Assembly (NCBI GenBank): GCA_910585285.1
Contig: CAJUDL010000008.1
Location: 26,150-90,149, forward strand
Length of the DNA stretch: 64,000 bases
Reading direction: 5' to 3'
Source of the DNA: an uncultured Muribaculaceae bacterium
GTDB taxonomy: Bacteria > Bacteroidota > Bacteroidia > Bacteroidales > Muribaculaceae
Made by a program: the position numbers and the translations under genes. A model generated the notes under the pieces. It saw nothing but the letters and a program-made list of their open reading frames with translations, was not told where the DNA came from and made no database searches. Shown one piece after another: positions 20,617 to 29,551 of this stretch (the stretch's first letter is position 1; every line of letters begins with the position of its first letter).

Positions 20617-20646
20617 AGGAATCAGGTGAAAGAAAGCCTGATTCCT
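20617..20646 (+). repeat. 10-bp perfect hairpin between susD and the small secreted gene
   Basis: AGGAATCAGG (20617-20626) pairs with 20637-20646 around a 10-nt purine loop. There is no T-run, so it is probably a processing or stability element, or a weak attenuator, rather than a full terminator. The stretch just before it is purine rich and belongs to the intergenic G/A-rich repeats seen elsewhere in the window. Confidence 0.5.
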
Positions 20647-20688
20647 ACAATCCAATAATATAAAACATAGAAGTTAAAATATATAGGT

Positions 20689-21573
20689 ATGAAAAAAGTT
20701 TTACTCACAATTGCGGCTTTTGCCGCTGTCAGTGTAGCCAATGCTCAGCAGTTATACAATTATTTTGATCCTGCAGATTGCGATGCCAATGGTTGGCTCT
20801 GGTTTGATACTCAGGCAAAGATAGATAAGTATCTTGGATATTATGATCCTGAATTGTTGAAGACTCCGGCGGTCCTGGCTTCTCCTAAATTGTATATGAT
20901 GGATGCTCTTTGTGAAACCGAACCGGGAATCAATGACCCTACTTTTGGTGATCCTACAATCAAAGGTTATAATGCTGAAGGTGTGCAGGGTGGTGAAGGC
21001 AGTCGCACCGGTGCACTTGTGCTCGCAGCCGGATCCAGTTCTTTGGGTACTAAGGGTGATGGAGGTTCATTTATTGTATGGCTTCCTGATTGTGCTCAGA
21101 TGGATTTGGAGTTATCTCAGGATTATGATGTAATCGCCCCTGCAATTTGTGGTGGTCTTGGATGGTCAGAATACTTGGATCTCAATTCTATAAAGGATTA
21201 TAAAGTTTTTGGCTCGTGGGCGAAACCTTTATCAAGAACGTTTACGCTTTCATGGATGAATATACAGAATCTTGAGAATACGAGTGAAGAAGTTACTTGT
21301 CATAAAATTGGGCAACCTCTGGGACAAAAGGTTACCGCCCAGATTCGTCAGAATATTAACACTGAAATGCTGATACATGGTATTCGTATTCTTCAATATA
21401 CTGACAATGGTCATCCTTTCACCCCGGGTTCAGGAGTATCCGGAATTGAGGCTGACGATGCGAATGCTCCTGTTGAGTTCTTCAACATGCAGGGCATGAA
21501 GGTGAGCGGTAACGAGCCTGGTATGTATATCCGTCGTCAAGGCTCGAAGACAACTAAAGTTGTTATTAAGTAA
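20689..21573 (+). CDS. Small secreted protein of unknown function, cassette 1
   Basis: 294 residues with a signal peptide (MKKVLLTIAAFAAVSVANA|QQ). The mature protein opens YNYFDPADCDANGWLWFDT and ends in the sorting-like tail 'EFFNMQGMKVSGNEPG', 'YIRRQGSKTTKVVIK'. It is clearly homologous to the 301-aa protein at 29552, including the opening and 'RILQYTDNGHPFTPGSGVSGIEA'. No known fold was recognised. A constant place after susD suggests an exported accessory, perhaps a ligand-binding or substrate-presenting protein (inference). Confidence 0.8.
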   Translation: MKKVLLTIAAFAAVSVANAQQLYNYFDPADCDANGWLWFDTQAKIDKYLGYYDPELLKTPAVLASPKLYMMDALCETEPGINDPTFGDPTIKGYNAEGVQGGEGSRTGALVLAAGSSSLGTKGDGGSFIVWLPDCAQMDLELSQDYDVIAPAICGGLGWSEYLDLNSIKDYKVFGSWAKPLSRTFTLSWMNIQNLENTSEEVTCHKIGQPLGQKVTAQIRQNINTEMLIHGIRILQYTDNGHPFTPGSGVSGIEADDANAPVEFFNMQGMKVSGNEPGMYIRRQGSKTTKVVIK

Positions 21574-21592
21574 AAAGTAAAAGGGAAGAGGG

Positions 21593-21618
21593 AAGAGGTG
21601 TGAATTGGCACGCCTCTT
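21593..21618 (+). terminator. Probable terminator at the end of cassette 1
   Basis: A 10-bp stem (AAGAGGTGTG against CACGCCTCTT, one G-U pair) with a 6-nt loop, followed by pyrimidine-rich sequence (CTCTCTTTCTCTTTTTC) a few bases later. The T-run is not immediate, so termination may be partial. Confidence 0.5.
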
Positions 21619-21711
21619 ACTCCCCTCTCTTTCTCTTTTTCTTTCCTATCTATCTTATACGCTGTAACTAACCTTATCTAAGATTCCATAAAACACCACA
21701 TTCGAACTACA

Positions 21712-24354
21712 ATGATGACTAAACTGAAATTGAAACAAATCATCACCTGCATGGCTGTTGCCGGTCTTTTGATTGGTGCCGGAAGTGCCGATGCGGGCTT
21801 ATTCAGAAAGAAAAAAGCAAAAGACACCAAAGAAACTCCTGCTCTTACGGGGCTTGCGAAAGACAGCGCCGAGATGGCGAAGAAGCTCGCGGATGCAACT
21901 CTCTACAGCGGTATGTTCGACTGCCGCATGGACAAGGAAGGCTCCCTCTTCTTTGTGCTTCCCGACAGCATTTTCAATCACGAATATCTTCTTTCGAGTC
22001 GTGTAAACGGTATTTCGTCTACGGGTGATTACGTAGCAGGACAGATGAACATCACTCCCCTCGTGGTGAGTTTTTCGAAAGATGAGCACAATGTATATAT
22101 GCACATCGTGCAGGCTGGGAATGTGATCAACGATAATGATCCAATTAAAGTCTCGTTCGACAGAAACATGATTAATCCCGTGGTGAAAGGTTTCAAAATC
22201 AAGAACCGCGACGGGAAAAGAGTTGTAATTGATGTCACATCATTCTTTGTCGGGAATGAGAAACTTATATCGCCCATAAAGGATAATGATCCTATTGCGG
22301 CAGCATTGAGTGGACGCAAAGGTATAGACGGAACTTACTACAAAGATGGTTCATCCATCACCAAAGTAAAGGCTTTCCCCGACAATATCATCATCGAAAG
22401 CCGACTTGCTTATACCACTCCCAAAGCGCATGACCCATACACTGTAGTGGTGTCGCGTTCTCTGATGAAACTACCTGATGTGCCGATGAAGAGTCGTCTT
22501 CAGGACAATCGTGTGGGTTACTTCTATGATATGAAGAAACTCTATTCCTCTGATCTTGACAAGGTGGAGAGTTATGCCATTATCAACCGTTTCCGCGTGG
22601 AGCCTAAAGATGAAGACATGCAGGCATATTTTGCCGGTCAGCTCGTGGAGCCTAAGAAAAAGATCGTGTTCTATGTAGATGCCGCTTTTCCTGACAAATG
22701 GCGTGCTGCCGTGAAAGAGGGTATAGAATACTGGAACACGGCGTTCGAGGCAGCAGGTTTCAAGAATGTGGTGGAAGCTCGCGATTATCCTGTGGGTGAT
22801 TCGGAATTTGATCCCGATGACGTGCGTTTCAATTGCGTGCGTTATAGCGTCACTCCTACCGCCAATGCCATGGGTCCCTCATATTGCGATCCCCGCACCG
22901 GTGAAATCCTTGGGGCTGATGTCATTTGGTATCACAATGTGCTGTCGCTTGTTCATGACTGGCGTTTTGTTCAGACAGGTGCGGTAGATCCACGTGTGCG
23001 TACCAAAGTTTTCGCCGATTCCGTGATGTATGAATCTCTGACTTATGTCACAGCCCATGAGATCGGTCACTGTCTTGGTCTGATGCATAACATGGGTGCT
23101 TCTCACGCTTATACAATAGAGAATCTCCGCGATCCTGAGTTTACACAGAAATATGGAACAACACCCTCCATCATGGACTATGCCCGCAATAACTTTGTGG
23201 CGCAGCCCGGTGACTTCGAGCGCGGTGTGCGCATGACTCCCCCTCCTGTTGGCGTTTACGATATCCATGCCATTAACTGGGGTTATCGTCTGATTCCCGG
23301 AAACTTGACAATGCAACAGGAGAAACCTGTGCTTGACAAATGGATAGAGGAAAAGGAGAATGATCCGATGTATGAATTCGGAGCTCAGCAGTTTATGGGT
23401 ACTGTCGATCCTACAGACCAGACTGAAGACCTCAGCAACGATCATATGCGTGCCGGAGATATGGCAATCTCGAACATGAAGATAATCATGGACAACTTTG
23501 AGGACTGGGCAGGCGAGCCGGGACGTGACTACGAGGCTCTACTCCCAACCTACAAAGCTTTGATCAGCCAGTATCTGCGTCATATCTCGCATGTGATCCC
23601 TTATATCGGCGGTATAGAGTTCAAGGAAATTGTGCAGGGACGCAATCAAGGACCTCACCGCAAATATTTCTCAAAAACGGATACGCGCCGCGCAATGGAC
23701 TGGTTGCTTGGTCAGGCACGTTCACGCGACTGGCTGTCGCCGGCTTCTTTGAATCTTAAATTCGAGGAGGCTCCCGTATGGCGCGATCGTATGGACAAGG
23801 CAATTGTATCGGCATTGCTGTCGCCTGTGAATCTCGGAGGGATAAACGCAGGTCATGAAACTGATCCGCAAAGGTGTTACTCTGTGGCGGATTATGCTGA
23901 TGACGCAATCAAGGGAATATTTGCAGCCGCTTATGCCAACCGTAAACTTGACGATACGGAACGTCGCCTGCAGAGCGCGGCTCTGGAGATTATGGTCAGC
24001 GGAGCGGGACTCACAATGCCCGGTGGCAAATCAAAGAGCCTTACCGATGAAGGTGGAATAAACTGGACAGAGGCAGATCCGATGTCCATACTTGGAATCG
24101 AACCGTCTCTTCCGTGTTCGCGTGACGCAGCCTGCAGTCATGCTGCCAGACATGAAGGTGACAATTCGTTTTTCCGTCTTGCCTTCGGTTATCCTGCGCT
24201 TCCGGCGGAGATGCTGAAGCCGTTGATGTATTCACGTCTGAAAAAGATACAGACGCTTTATCGTCGCGCTGCATCATCTGCTCCCGATGCTTCTACGCGT
24301 GAATTCTATGAATACCAGCTCCGCAACATAGGACTGGCTCTTGAACCGAAATAA
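21712..24354 (+). CDS. Secreted metzincin-like zinc metalloprotease, cassette 2
   Basis: 880 residues; a paralogue of the protease at 13067. The signal peptide is near 1-28 (GSADA). HEIGHCLGLMH starts at residue 449, and SIMDYARN follows. Long stretches around the active site are identical to the first copy (for example AHEIGHCLGLMHNMGAS and NNFVAQPGD), while the N-terminal and C-terminal parts have diverged. That suggests a shared chemistry with altered substrate preference. susC follows after 24 nt. Confidence 0.9.
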   Translation: MMTKLKLKQIITCMAVAGLLIGAGSADAGLFRKKKAKDTKETPALTGLAKDSAEMAKKLADATLYSGMFDCRMDKEGSLFFVLPDSIFNHEYLLSSRVNGISSTGDYVAGQMNITPLVVSFSKDEHNVYMHIVQAGNVINDNDPIKVSFDRNMINPVVKGFKIKNRDGKRVVIDVTSFFVGNEKLISPIKDNDPIAAALSGRKGIDGTYYKDGSSITKVKAFPDNIIIESRLAYTTPKAHDPYTVVVSRSLMKLPDVPMKSRLQDNRVGYFYDMKKLYSSDLDKVESYAIINRFRVEPKDEDMQAYFAGQLVEPKKKIVFYVDAAFPDKWRAAVKEGIEYWNTAFEAAGFKNVVEARDYPVGDSEFDPDDVRFNCVRYSVTPTANAMGPSYCDPRTGEILGADVIWYHNVLSLVHDWRFVQTGAVDPRVRTKVFADSVMYESLTYVTAHEIGHCLGLMHNMGASHAYTIENLRDPEFTQKYGTTPSIMDYARNNFVAQPGDFERGVRMTPPPVGVYDIHAINWGYRLIPGNLTMQQEKPVLDKWIEEKENDPMYEFGAQQFMGTVDPTDQTEDLSNDHMRAGDMAISNMKIIMDNFEDWAGEPGRDYEALLPTYKALISQYLRHISHVIPYIGGIEFKEIVQGRNQGPHRKYFSKTDTRRAMDWLLGQARSRDWLSPASLNLKFEEAPVWRDRMDKAIVSALLSPVNLGGINAGHETDPQRCYSVADYADDAIKGIFAAAYANRKLDDTERRLQSAALEIMVSGAGLTMPGGKSKSLTDEGGINWTEADPMSILGIEPSLPCSRDAACSHAARHEGDNSFFRLAFGYPALPAEMLKPLMYSRLKKIQTLYRRAASSAPDASTREFYEYQLRNIGLALEPK

Positions 24355-24378
24355 CAAACAGCTTAAAGCCTACATCAT

Positions 24379-27300
24379 ATGCAAAAGAACGCTTTGATAT
24401 TATTTATCATTTGTCTCATGGCACTTCCCGCTTTAGGTGCTCCTGAGGGAACTTCGTATCTGACAGGAACAGTGCTTGATGAGAAAGAGGAGCCTCTTGT
24501 AGGGGCTACCGTGAGGGTGGAAGGAGTGCCGGGAGGTGCCGCTACCGATATTGACGGTAAGTTCAAGGTTGCCCTTTCAGCACGCAAGACATCGCGTCTG
24601 ATAGTCACCTGCTTCGGTTATGAGACACGTCGCATGGATGTGGGTAAAGACACGAAGAATCTGGTTGTAAGAATGACAGAGGTGCATTCCGAGATAGATG
24701 AGCTTGTGGTGATTGGCTACGGCACAGCAAAGAGATCGGAATTGACCTCGTCGGTGGAAACAATCAGTTCGAAGGATCTGTTGAAGATTCCGGCGATGAA
24801 TATCGACCAGTCGTTGGGTGGTCAGGTTGCAGGTCTTGGTGTCAAGGCTGTTACCGGCGACCCATCGTCAGCGAGGGAGTCGACTATGAGTATTCGTGGA
24901 AATCTCGACAGTCCGTTGCTCGTCATTGATGGTGTGCCCCGTTTCTCCTCAACCACCAACGAAGGGGAGATGCGTCTGTCAGACCTCAATCCGGATGATA
25001 TAGAGAGTATATCCATTCTGAAAGATGCTGCCGCTTCTGCGGTGTATGGTGCGCGTGCAGCCAATGGAGTGATCCTGGTGCAGACCAAGCGTGGAAAGAG
25101 CGATAAAGTCAGAATCAATTATCGCGGGCAGCTTAATTTCGATGAAGCTACCTACCTGCCGAAATTCTTGAATGCCCGTCAGTTTGCCGAACTTTACAAC
25201 CGTGCTGTCGAGGCTAATCCTGATGGAGGATACAATAAATATGATCTCAACCTTCTTGGATCTAATCCAAATCTTTATGGAGATTCATCACTTTTCGACT
25301 ATTTCCATAAGTGGGGTCACACGCAGCGTCATTCTCTGTCGGTGTCGGGCGGTGTGAAGTCTGTGAGATATCTTGTGTCGGCAGGTTATTCCGAGTCAAA
25401 AGGTCTTTATTCGAATATTGGCAGAAACCGTTTCAATTATTCGTTGCGTACCGATGCCGATATTCTTAAGGGTCTCACACTCTCTGTGAATCTGACAGGA
25501 TCGATTACCAACTACAAGAACAACAACAACCCGCTGACAATCGATGATGCATATGCATATTCTCCGATAGAGGTTTTGCAATATACCGACGGGTCTTATG
25601 CCAGCCTTGAGGGTTACAATCCTCTTGTATCAGTGCGTGGTCTCGGTGGCTACCAGAAAACAAAATCCGACTACCATACCCTCAACGCGCAGCTGCGTTA
25701 TCAGATACCGAAGGTTGACGGACTGGAAATATACGTGACTGCCACTCATGACATGAATCATTCGGGAGTGACCACATATTCGAAACCGGTACAACTTAGT
25801 GTATACAATCCGCTGACAGGCGAGATTACAATTGATCCGTCGTCGGTATATCCGGCTTCGCGCATCACGATGAGCGACAGAGAGCAGAGCGTGCACAATA
25901 CTCTTCTTGAAGGTGGCATAAGCTACAACCATACTTTCAATGAAAAGCATCACGTCACCGGTCTGGCGGTAATCAACTATCAGGATTACCAGAACAAGTA
26001 TCTTCGCGGCACTAATCCCAATCTATCTGGTGAGAAGCCGGAGATTCTCGGATCGTCATCGACTGCCTCTCTTTCCGGAAACGAATACAACAGCCAGCGA
26101 GCATCTACCGTAGGTCGTGTGACTTATGGTTTCGACAGCCGCTATTTTGCAGAGTTTTCTTTCCGGGTGGATGGTTCGACACGTTTTTCTCCAAGTAAAC
26201 GCTGGGGTTTCTTCCCGACGTTCTCAGCATCTTGGGTGCTCTCGAATGAGAAATTTTTCAAAGTTTCTCCTTCGATAATCTCGCAGGCAAAACTTCGTGC
26301 TTCTGCCGGTATTCTCGGTGATGACGGAGTTGCGTCAGATTTCGGTTATCTGCAGTTCTATAGCTTTACAAACACCGAGGGATATAATTTCGGAGGCAAC
26401 TGGCTGCCCGGACTTCTTCCTTCATTGAGCTCTTATCCGAATGAATCGCTGACATGGGGAAAGTCGAAAGATTTCAATGTAGGTCTTGACCTCGGATTCT
26501 GGAACAACCGCGTTACGGCAACTTTGGAGTGGTATAACCGCACACGCACCAATATGGTGACAGATGCCCGTGAGTATCTCTTCCCGCCCACTGTGGGAAC
26601 AGGAGGTGTGCTTCCGTCGGTCAATATCGGTAAAGTGCGTTTTTCCGGTGTGGATTTCACGATTCGACACAATAATACGATAGGTGATTTCAACTATGAC
26701 CTCAGTTTCAATATCGGCACATCGGAGAATAAGGTGCTCGACTGGGGAGATGAATCTTCCCTTCCGGAGGCTCAGCGTCGCAAAGGGAAGCCGTTTACCG
26801 TGAATTCCCTCTATGTGGCTGACGGATTATTCCAGAGCTATGAAGAGATTGCCGCATGGCCTGTGGATCAGGATGGTAAGAAAAATGCCACACTTGCTCC
26901 CGGCGATATAAAGTATCTGGATCAGGATGGAGACAATATCCTTACTGTGAATGATATGGTGTTTGTGGAGGATTCTTCGCTTCCGACAGTGACTTATGGC
27001 TTCGGTGTCGGTGGCAGTTGGAAAGGAATCCATGTGAATCTCTCGTTCCAGGGCGCAGGGGGATACAATCAGCTGATCAGCGAGCTTTACACATTGGAAA
27101 ACAATTCGTTGCAACGTTTCCAGGATTACCATTACACCGACACCTGGACGCCGGATAATCCCAATGCAAGCTATCCGAGGGTGAAATTCGCAACCACCGG
27201 CGACAATAACCGGCGAAGCAGCACATACTGGGTTAAGAAATGTAATTTCTTGCGTCTTAAGGCTTTGACGGTAGGTTATTCACTTCCGATGTCAATCCTG

Positions 27301-27447
27301 CGCAAAACAAAACTTACCTCTGTAGATGTTTCCTTCCAGGCAAGCAACCTTTGCACATGGTCTTCGCTTCACAACATGGATCCGGAGTCGCTTCGCGGTT
27401 ATCCGTTGCAGCGTTCCTATGGTTTCTCAATTGCTTTCGGTTTCTGA
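24379..27447 (+). CDS. SusC/RagA-family TonB-linked receptor, cassette 2
   Basis: 1022 residues with a signal peptide (ends about LPALGA). It has a carboxypeptidase-regulatory-like domain ('GTVLDEKEEPLVGATVRVEG'), a plug domain ('IDELVVIGYGTAKRS', 'SAVYGARAANGVILVQTK') and a barrel ending IAFGF. It is very similar along its whole length to the receptor at 15735, with barrel differences concentrated in loop-like regions. In cassette 1 the stop overlaps susD. Here 202 nt separate the two genes, and most of that is an inserted element B copy. Confidence 0.95.
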   Translation: MQKNALILFIICLMALPALGAPEGTSYLTGTVLDEKEEPLVGATVRVEGVPGGAATDIDGKFKVALSARKTSRLIVTCFGYETRRMDVGKDTKNLVVRMTEVHSEIDELVVIGYGTAKRSELTSSVETISSKDLLKIPAMNIDQSLGGQVAGLGVKAVTGDPSSARESTMSIRGNLDSPLLVIDGVPRFSSTTNEGEMRLSDLNPDDIESISILKDAAASAVYGARAANGVILVQTKRGKSDKVRINYRGQLNFDEATYLPKFLNARQFAELYNRAVEANPDGGYNKYDLNLLGSNPNLYGDSSLFDYFHKWGHTQRHSLSVSGGVKSVRYLVSAGYSESKGLYSNIGRNRFNYSLRTDADILKGLTLSVNLTGSITNYKNNNNPLTIDDAYAYSPIEVLQYTDGSYASLEGYNPLVSVRGLGGYQKTKSDYHTLNAQLRYQIPKVDGLEIYVTATHDMNHSGVTTYSKPVQLSVYNPLTGEITIDPSSVYPASRITMSDREQSVHNTLLEGGISYNHTFNEKHHVTGLAVINYQDYQNKYLRGTNPNLSGEKPEILGSSSTASLSGNEYNSQRASTVGRVTYGFDSRYFAEFSFRVDGSTRFSPSKRWGFFPTFSASWVLSNEKFFKVSPSIISQAKLRASAGILGDDGVASDFGYLQFYSFTNTEGYNFGGNWLPGLLPSLSSYPNESLTWGKSKDFNVGLDLGFWNNRVTATLEWYNRTRTNMVTDAREYLFPPTVGTGGVLPSVNIGKVRFSGVDFTIRHNNTIGDFNYDLSFNIGTSENKVLDWGDESSLPEAQRRKGKPFTVNSLYVADGLFQSYEEIAAWPVDQDGKKNATLAPGDIKYLDQDGDNILTVNDMVFVEDSSLPTVTYGFGVGGSWKGIHVNLSFQGAGGYNQLISELYTLENNSLQRFQDYHYTDTWTPDNPNASYPRVKFATTGDNNRRSSTYWVKKCNFLRLKALTVGYSLPMSILRKTKLTSVDVSFQASNLCTWSSLHNMDPESLRGYPLQRSYGFSIAFGF

Positions 27448-27460
27448 TATATAAGATATT

Positions 27461-27629
27461 CAACTTTCGCAAGCGTAAAGTTGAAGTTTATAAGTTTAAT
27501 CGCGCTCTGCGCAGTTTATGAGTTTATTTATTTGCTGCTAATAAACAATAGATCAATCATATTCGCTGCATATAAACTTCTAAACTTTTAAACTCCTAAA
27601 CTTTAAGTTGAAGCTTGCGAAACTTAAAT
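27461..27629 (+). mobile_element. Element B copy 1 (169-bp MITE-like element) between susC and susD of cassette 2
   Basis: Non-coding element with imperfect terminal inverted repeats: ACTTTCGCAAGC at the left and AGTTTCGCAAGC on the opposite strand at the right. It is flanked by an 8-bp direct repeat AAGATATT (27453-27460 and 27630-27637), read as a target-site duplication. The reverse complement of almost the whole element recurs at 44898-45066, and a shortened version at 45944-46080. It lies just after the susC stop. Confidence 0.85.
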
Positions 27630-27649
27630 AAGATATTTAGTATTAGGCT

Positions 27650-29422
27650 ATGAAGATAAATAAAATAATATATTCGGCTATTATAGCGTGTTTTGTCGTA
27701 TCGCTATCCTCTTGCAACGGCATTTTCCGGGATGCGCCCAACGACAAATTGTCGGAAAACATGATATGGAGCGATGAAAAGTTGCTTGATGAATACACCG
27801 GCAGCTGGTATCACAACATGGACAATGGCTTCACTATACTTGTATCAACGATGATCAAGAACAATGGTGAGGAATTCGATCCCTGGTTTGGCGATCAGCT
27901 CACGGTGGGTCGCCGAGACTGGTATCAGGCTGGGTATGGAGAAATTCTTAAAGGGTCGGCAACGATGATCAATGGTCGCAGCCGCCTGGTTTGGCAGTCT
28001 GCCTATGAGCAGATACGCTCTCTCAACAAGCTTTTTGCCCATGAAAGTGAGCTCCCGGCATCTATTCACGACCGTATCATAGGGGAGGCGCATTTCTTCC
28101 GTGCATGGTATTTTTATACGCTTCTGCAGCGGTACGGCGGAGTAATGCTTGTTGACAGGGTTTTTGATCCGTTGGTAGAAACTGTGAAATACCCTCGTGC
28201 ATCATATGAAGAGATGGTGGACTTCATCACCAAAGAGGCGTTCGAGGCTTCTAAGTTGCTTCCGGTAGAGCATGAGGCGCGTAATGTCGGGCGCGTAACC
28301 AAAGGTGCGGCTTACATGCTGATGGGAAAGACTTATTTCTGGGCTGCCGGCGTGCATTATCAGAATGCGGAGAAACCATATCTCGGTTTCCCTGATGACC
28401 GCTCTGCAAAGATGCGCCGTCTCGCTGCCGAGGCTTACGACAAAGTGTTGGAACTCCATGAGTATGATCTCATGCCTGTAAACGGTAACACAATACGTGA
28501 AAAGGCTCTCAATTACCGCAATATATTTCTGACAAAAAATTCGCAGGAATCTATCTTGGAGTATCAGCATAATGATGACGGTGACTTTTCGACAGGTCTC
28601 GGTCATAAACTCGACCGCGATGCAGCCCCGCCATCAATGACAGGTACCAATTGCGCGTATAATCCCACACAGAATCATGTGGATGAATACCGCATGGCAA
28701 ACGGCAAACGTATAGATGAGGAAGGCTCAGGATATGACGAGAATCACCCTTACGATAACCGCGACACACGTTTCTATGCGAATGTTCTTTATGACGGCTC
28801 CGAGTGGGCAGGCAAAATCCTTGATATCCACGTCACTGTTGTTGACGGTAAGAATGTGGCGGGAGCAGATCTCACTCCTTACGGAACTTCTACCACTGCA
28901 TCTGTTACTCGTACTGGATATTACATGGCGAAGTTCCTTCGCGAAAACCAGCAGATCAATACCGACGAAACTTATGCAAGCTCACAGAATTATATAATCT
29001 GGCGTTTTGCAGAGTTGCTTCTTGACTATGCTGAAATCGATTGGTATGAGAATCGTGCCGGCGACGCTTTGCAGAAAATAAACCGGATCCGCAACCGTGT
29101 CGGTATGCCGTCGCTTGGGTCTGTCTCTCTTGAAGATATCCTCAATGAGCGTCGCGTGGAGTTGGCGTTTGAGAAAACTACATATTGGGATCTGCTGCGT
29201 CTCGGAATTGCTGAAGATGCTATGTGCGGCGACACCAATCCGCTTTATCGCGTGAATATAATTCAAGGCGAGGACGGAATAAAGCGTTACACATATCCCG
29301 TGGTGAATGGGCGTAATACGAACATTCGTTACTTTGACAAACGCCAGTATTTCTGGCCTATCTCCTGGAGCGACGTGCGCTATCATGGAGTTGAACAGAA
29401 TCCGGATTGGAGTGAAGTATAA
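27650..29422 (+). CDS. RagB/SusD-family surface lipoprotein, cassette 2
   Basis: 590 residues with lipobox LSSC (Cys near 22, SLSSC|NGIF). It shows the same SusD signatures as its paralogue at 18791 ('GEAHFFRAWYFYTLLQRYGG', 'AELLLDYAEIDWYENR', 'ERRVELAFEKTTYWDLLR') and the same length. It is the lid and ligand-binding partner of the receptor at 24379. The ATG is 13 nt after the downstream target duplication of element B, so its ribosome-binding region lies at the element's edge. Confidence 0.95.
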   Translation: MKINKIIYSAIIACFVVSLSSCNGIFRDAPNDKLSENMIWSDEKLLDEYTGSWYHNMDNGFTILVSTMIKNNGEEFDPWFGDQLTVGRRDWYQAGYGEILKGSATMINGRSRLVWQSAYEQIRSLNKLFAHESELPASIHDRIIGEAHFFRAWYFYTLLQRYGGVMLVDRVFDPLVETVKYPRASYEEMVDFITKEAFEASKLLPVEHEARNVGRVTKGAAYMLMGKTYFWAAGVHYQNAEKPYLGFPDDRSAKMRRLAAEAYDKVLELHEYDLMPVNGNTIREKALNYRNIFLTKNSQESILEYQHNDDGDFSTGLGHKLDRDAAPPSMTGTNCAYNPTQNHVDEYRMANGKRIDEEGSGYDENHPYDNRDTRFYANVLYDGSEWAGKILDIHVTVVDGKNVAGADLTPYGTSTTASVTRTGYYMAKFLRENQQINTDETYASSQNYIIWRFAELLLDYAEIDWYENRAGDALQKINRIRNRVGMPSLGSVSLEDILNERRVELAFEKTTYWDLLRLGIAEDAMCGDTNPLYRVNIIQGEDGIKRYTYPVVNGRNTNIRYFDKRQYFWPISWSDVRYHGVEQNPDWSEV

Positions 29423-29428
29423 GTTCTT

Positions 29429-29505
29429 ATAATGTTTAATGTTGAATGTGTAATGTTTAATTAGCATCCGCCTGTCTTCATTACACATTTAACATTCAAC
29501 ATTAT
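29429..29505. repeat. 27-bp near-perfect inverted repeat after susD of cassette 2
   Basis: The left arm 29429-29455 (ATAATGTTTAATGTTGAATG plus 7 bp) and right arm 29479-29505 are reverse complements with two mismatches. A further partial copy of the right arm (CATTACACATTTAACATT) follows at 29512-29529. A strong RNA hairpin could form between susD and the secreted gene. The other cassette has a different hairpin in the same position. Confidence 0.7.
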
Positions 29506-29551
29506 CCCAATCATTACACATTTAACATTACACATTAAATAAAACTTTTTT

